NCBI GenBank assembly: GCA_003488325.1
Contig: DNLZ01000154.1
Location: 1 to 6,149, forward strand
DNA from: Planctomycetaceae bacterium
GTDB lineage: Bacteria > Planctomycetota > Planctomycetia > Pirellulales > UBA1268
Direction: 5' to 3'
DNA: 6,149 bases
Below are positions 4,846 through 6,149 of this stretch, one piece after another (position 1 is the stretch's first letter; the number at the start of each line of letters is the position of its first letter). The translations under genes were made by a program, and so were the position numbers. Below the pieces are notes generated by a model that had not been told where the DNA came from, searched no databases, and saw nothing but the letters and a program-made list of their open reading frames with translations.

Positions 4846-6149
4846 ATGCACGTCATCAACCTTGACCCGAACGTGGTGACGGTCGGCTGGCTGGTGAGCC
4901 GGCTGCCTCCGACGGTCGAGCCGGCGATCGACGGCCTCTCGGGCTCGTTCTTCGTGAAGACGACGTGGCGGCTGGTGCCGGAGGGAGTCGCCGTGCCCTG
5001 GCCCGCGGGACCGTTGCCGCTGTCGGGCGACGTGGCGTTCGACGGCGACCTCTCGCAGGGGCTCGCGTACGCGTCGGACATGGTGCCCCACAAGCCACGG
5101 GCTGAATTTGCGGTCGTGGGCACCGCGCACCCTCCGTCGCCCGGGGCGACGATGTTCGAGGTGACCGCCCGGATCGGCGTGCTGTGGAAGTCGCTGGTCG
5201 TATTCGGGGCGCGTCCGTGGGAGCCGCATTTTTTCTCGCGGCATCTATCCCCCGGCGCGGCGCGGCCGGCCGAACCGACGCCGCTGCGATATGCCGCGAC
5301 CTGGGGCGGCCCGGAGAATGGCGCAAACCCGATCGGCCGCGACGCGCACACGCCGGGTGCCCCCGTCATCGAGCTCGGTCCGCTCATGCCCGGGCACACA
5401 AGCCGACGCCACGACGCGCCTGCGGGCCTCGCGCCGCTCCCGCCGATGTGGCCGGTGCGTCAGGCGAAGACGGGCACCTACGGCGATGACTGGACCGCAC
5501 GGCGGTGGCCGTGGCTGCCGCACGACTTCGACCTCTCGTACTACAACGCCACCCCGCCGGACCAGTGGTTCGAGCGGCCTCCGGCGGGCGACGAGGAGTG
5601 CCGCTTCACGAACCTGCACCCGAGGATCCCCGAATATCGCACGTACCTGCCGGCGGTCCGTCCGCGGATGGTCCTGTCGCAGGCGATCGGAACAGGCCTC
5701 GATGTGCGCGAGGTGCCGCTCGCGATCGATACGGTCTGGGTCGACATGGATCACGAGCAGCTGGTGCTCGTCTGGCGGGGGCGTGCACCGGTGGCGTCGC
5801 TCAAGCTCAAGGAGGCGAAGCATCTGCTCGTGCAGATGGAGCCGCTCTCGGCACCCCCCCGCAGCCTCGCCGACTTCGTCGCCCTCCTCGCCGCAAAGAC
5901 CGCCCCGCGGCCACCGCGGACGCCGCCCCCCGGGACGCCGTCGCCGAGAAAGCGCATCCGCGACCTCACGCACCGACTCGCCGCCGCCGGAGCGGAGGCG
6001 AAGGCTGGCCTCGCGGCCGCCGAGGCGAAAGCCAGGCAGGCGAGAAAAGAGGCGATCGACAAGCTGCCCGCCGAGGCTCGAGCCGCGGTGAAGGACCCGG
6101 CCGCAGAGATTTCGGCCCGCGATCGGGTCGCCGCCCTCGAGGCCGCCGC
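4846..6149 (+). CDS. DUF2169 T6SS-associated protein with Pro- and Ala-rich C-terminal tail (cut by window edge)
   Basis: The frame is open for 434 codons and leaves the window. Its N-terminal 330 or so residues match DUF2169, found beside VgrG and PAAR-like genes and thought to help load effectors or tips. Signature elements are FFVKTTWRL (about 27-35), SDMVPHKPRAEFAVVGTAHP (77-96), FGARPW (120-125), PLRYAATWGG-x-E-N (146-158) with NP-x-G-R (161-165), PAGLAPLPPMWPVR, KTGTYGDDW (208-216), PWLPHDFD (222-229) and NATPPDQ (234-240). A Pro-rich hinge (353-367) leads to a charged, alanine-rich helix (from about 370), possibly coiled coil and continuing past the edge. ATG 4846 is the only start after the in-frame stop at 4816-4818; its ribosome site (GCGGGA) is weak. 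GC returns to about 73%, like vgrG. The family is confident; the chaperone role is inferred from context. Confidence 0.85.
   Translation, partial: MHVINLDPNVVTVGWLVSRLPPTVEPAIDGLSGSFFVKTTWRLVPEGVAVPWPAGPLPLSGDVAFDGDLSQGLAYASDMVPHKPRAEFAVVGTAHPPSPGATMFEVTARIGVLWKSLVVFGARPWEPHFFSRHLSPGAARPAEPTPLRYAATWGGPENGANPIGRDAHTPGAPVIELGPLMPGHTSRRHDAPAGLAPLPPMWPVRQAKTGTYGDDWTARRWPWLPHDFDLSYYNATPPDQWFERPPAGDEECRFTNLHPRIPEYRTYLPAVRPRMVLSQAIGTGLDVREVPLAIDTVWVDMDHEQLVLVWRGRAPVASLKLKEAKHLLVQMEPLSAPPRSLADFVALLAAKTAPRPPRTPPPGTPSPRKRIRDLTHRLAAAGAEAKAGLAAAEAKARQARKEAIDKLPAEARAAVKDPAAEISARDRVAALEAA

Noticed and set aside
4384..5399. Minus-strand frames of 280-286 codons across the Cld-like and DUF2169 genes
   Set aside because: They cross two well-supported genes in other frames and have Arg/Pro-rich translations without motifs.
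5245..6091. Plus- and minus-strand frames of 242-266 codons at the right end
   Set aside because: They shadow the DUF2169 gene, whose conserved motifs run without a break in the frame starting at 4846.
1..6149. CRISPR array, tRNA, rRNA or insertion sequence
   Set aside because: No regularly spaced repeats, cloverleaf-like sequence, transposase-like translation or terminal inverted repeats were seen.

Overview
The window is an accessory type VI secretion system (T6SS) spike locus from a high-GC Gram-negative bacterium. Most of it is about 70-75% GC by hand counts on sample 60-base lines. The gene set (Hcp start, DUF4280 PAAR-like tip, VgrG, DUF2169 protein) would fit a planctomycete, myxobacterium or proteobacterium. 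A planctomycete is my mild preference, but no marker in the window settles it.

Layout from left to right: the first ten codons of an hcp tube-protein gene on the minus strand (32 down to 1, cut by the window edge). A 231-base gap with no convincing gene. A complete DUF4280 PAAR-like tip gene on the minus strand (650-264). A divergent 136-base intergenic region with candidate promoters for both directions. On the plus strand, a short vgrG (787-2382) that ends soon after its OB-fold domain. Only 22 bases later, a second plus-strand gene (2405-3793) encodes what looks like the missing beta-helical needle, followed by a long acidic linker and a helical, glycine-zipper-bearing C-terminal domain. 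Converging on it from the minus strand (4744-3875) is a protein with the fold signature of the chlorite dismutase/HemQ family, but without its heme ligand and catalytic motif. Diverging from that, a DUF2169 gene runs on the plus strand off the right edge (4846 to beyond 6149).

Inferred working: Hcp forms the tube, VgrG plus the separate needle protein form the spike, the DUF4280 protein caps it, and the DUF2169 protein acts as a loading factor. The 3' third of the needle gene and the Cld-like gene have clearly lower GC (about 50-63% on sampled lines) than the genes on either side, so they look like a separately acquired insert between spike genes. The points most worth following up are the split spike, the unknown C-terminal domain on the needle protein, and the heme-site-less Cld-like protein between spike and adaptor genes.
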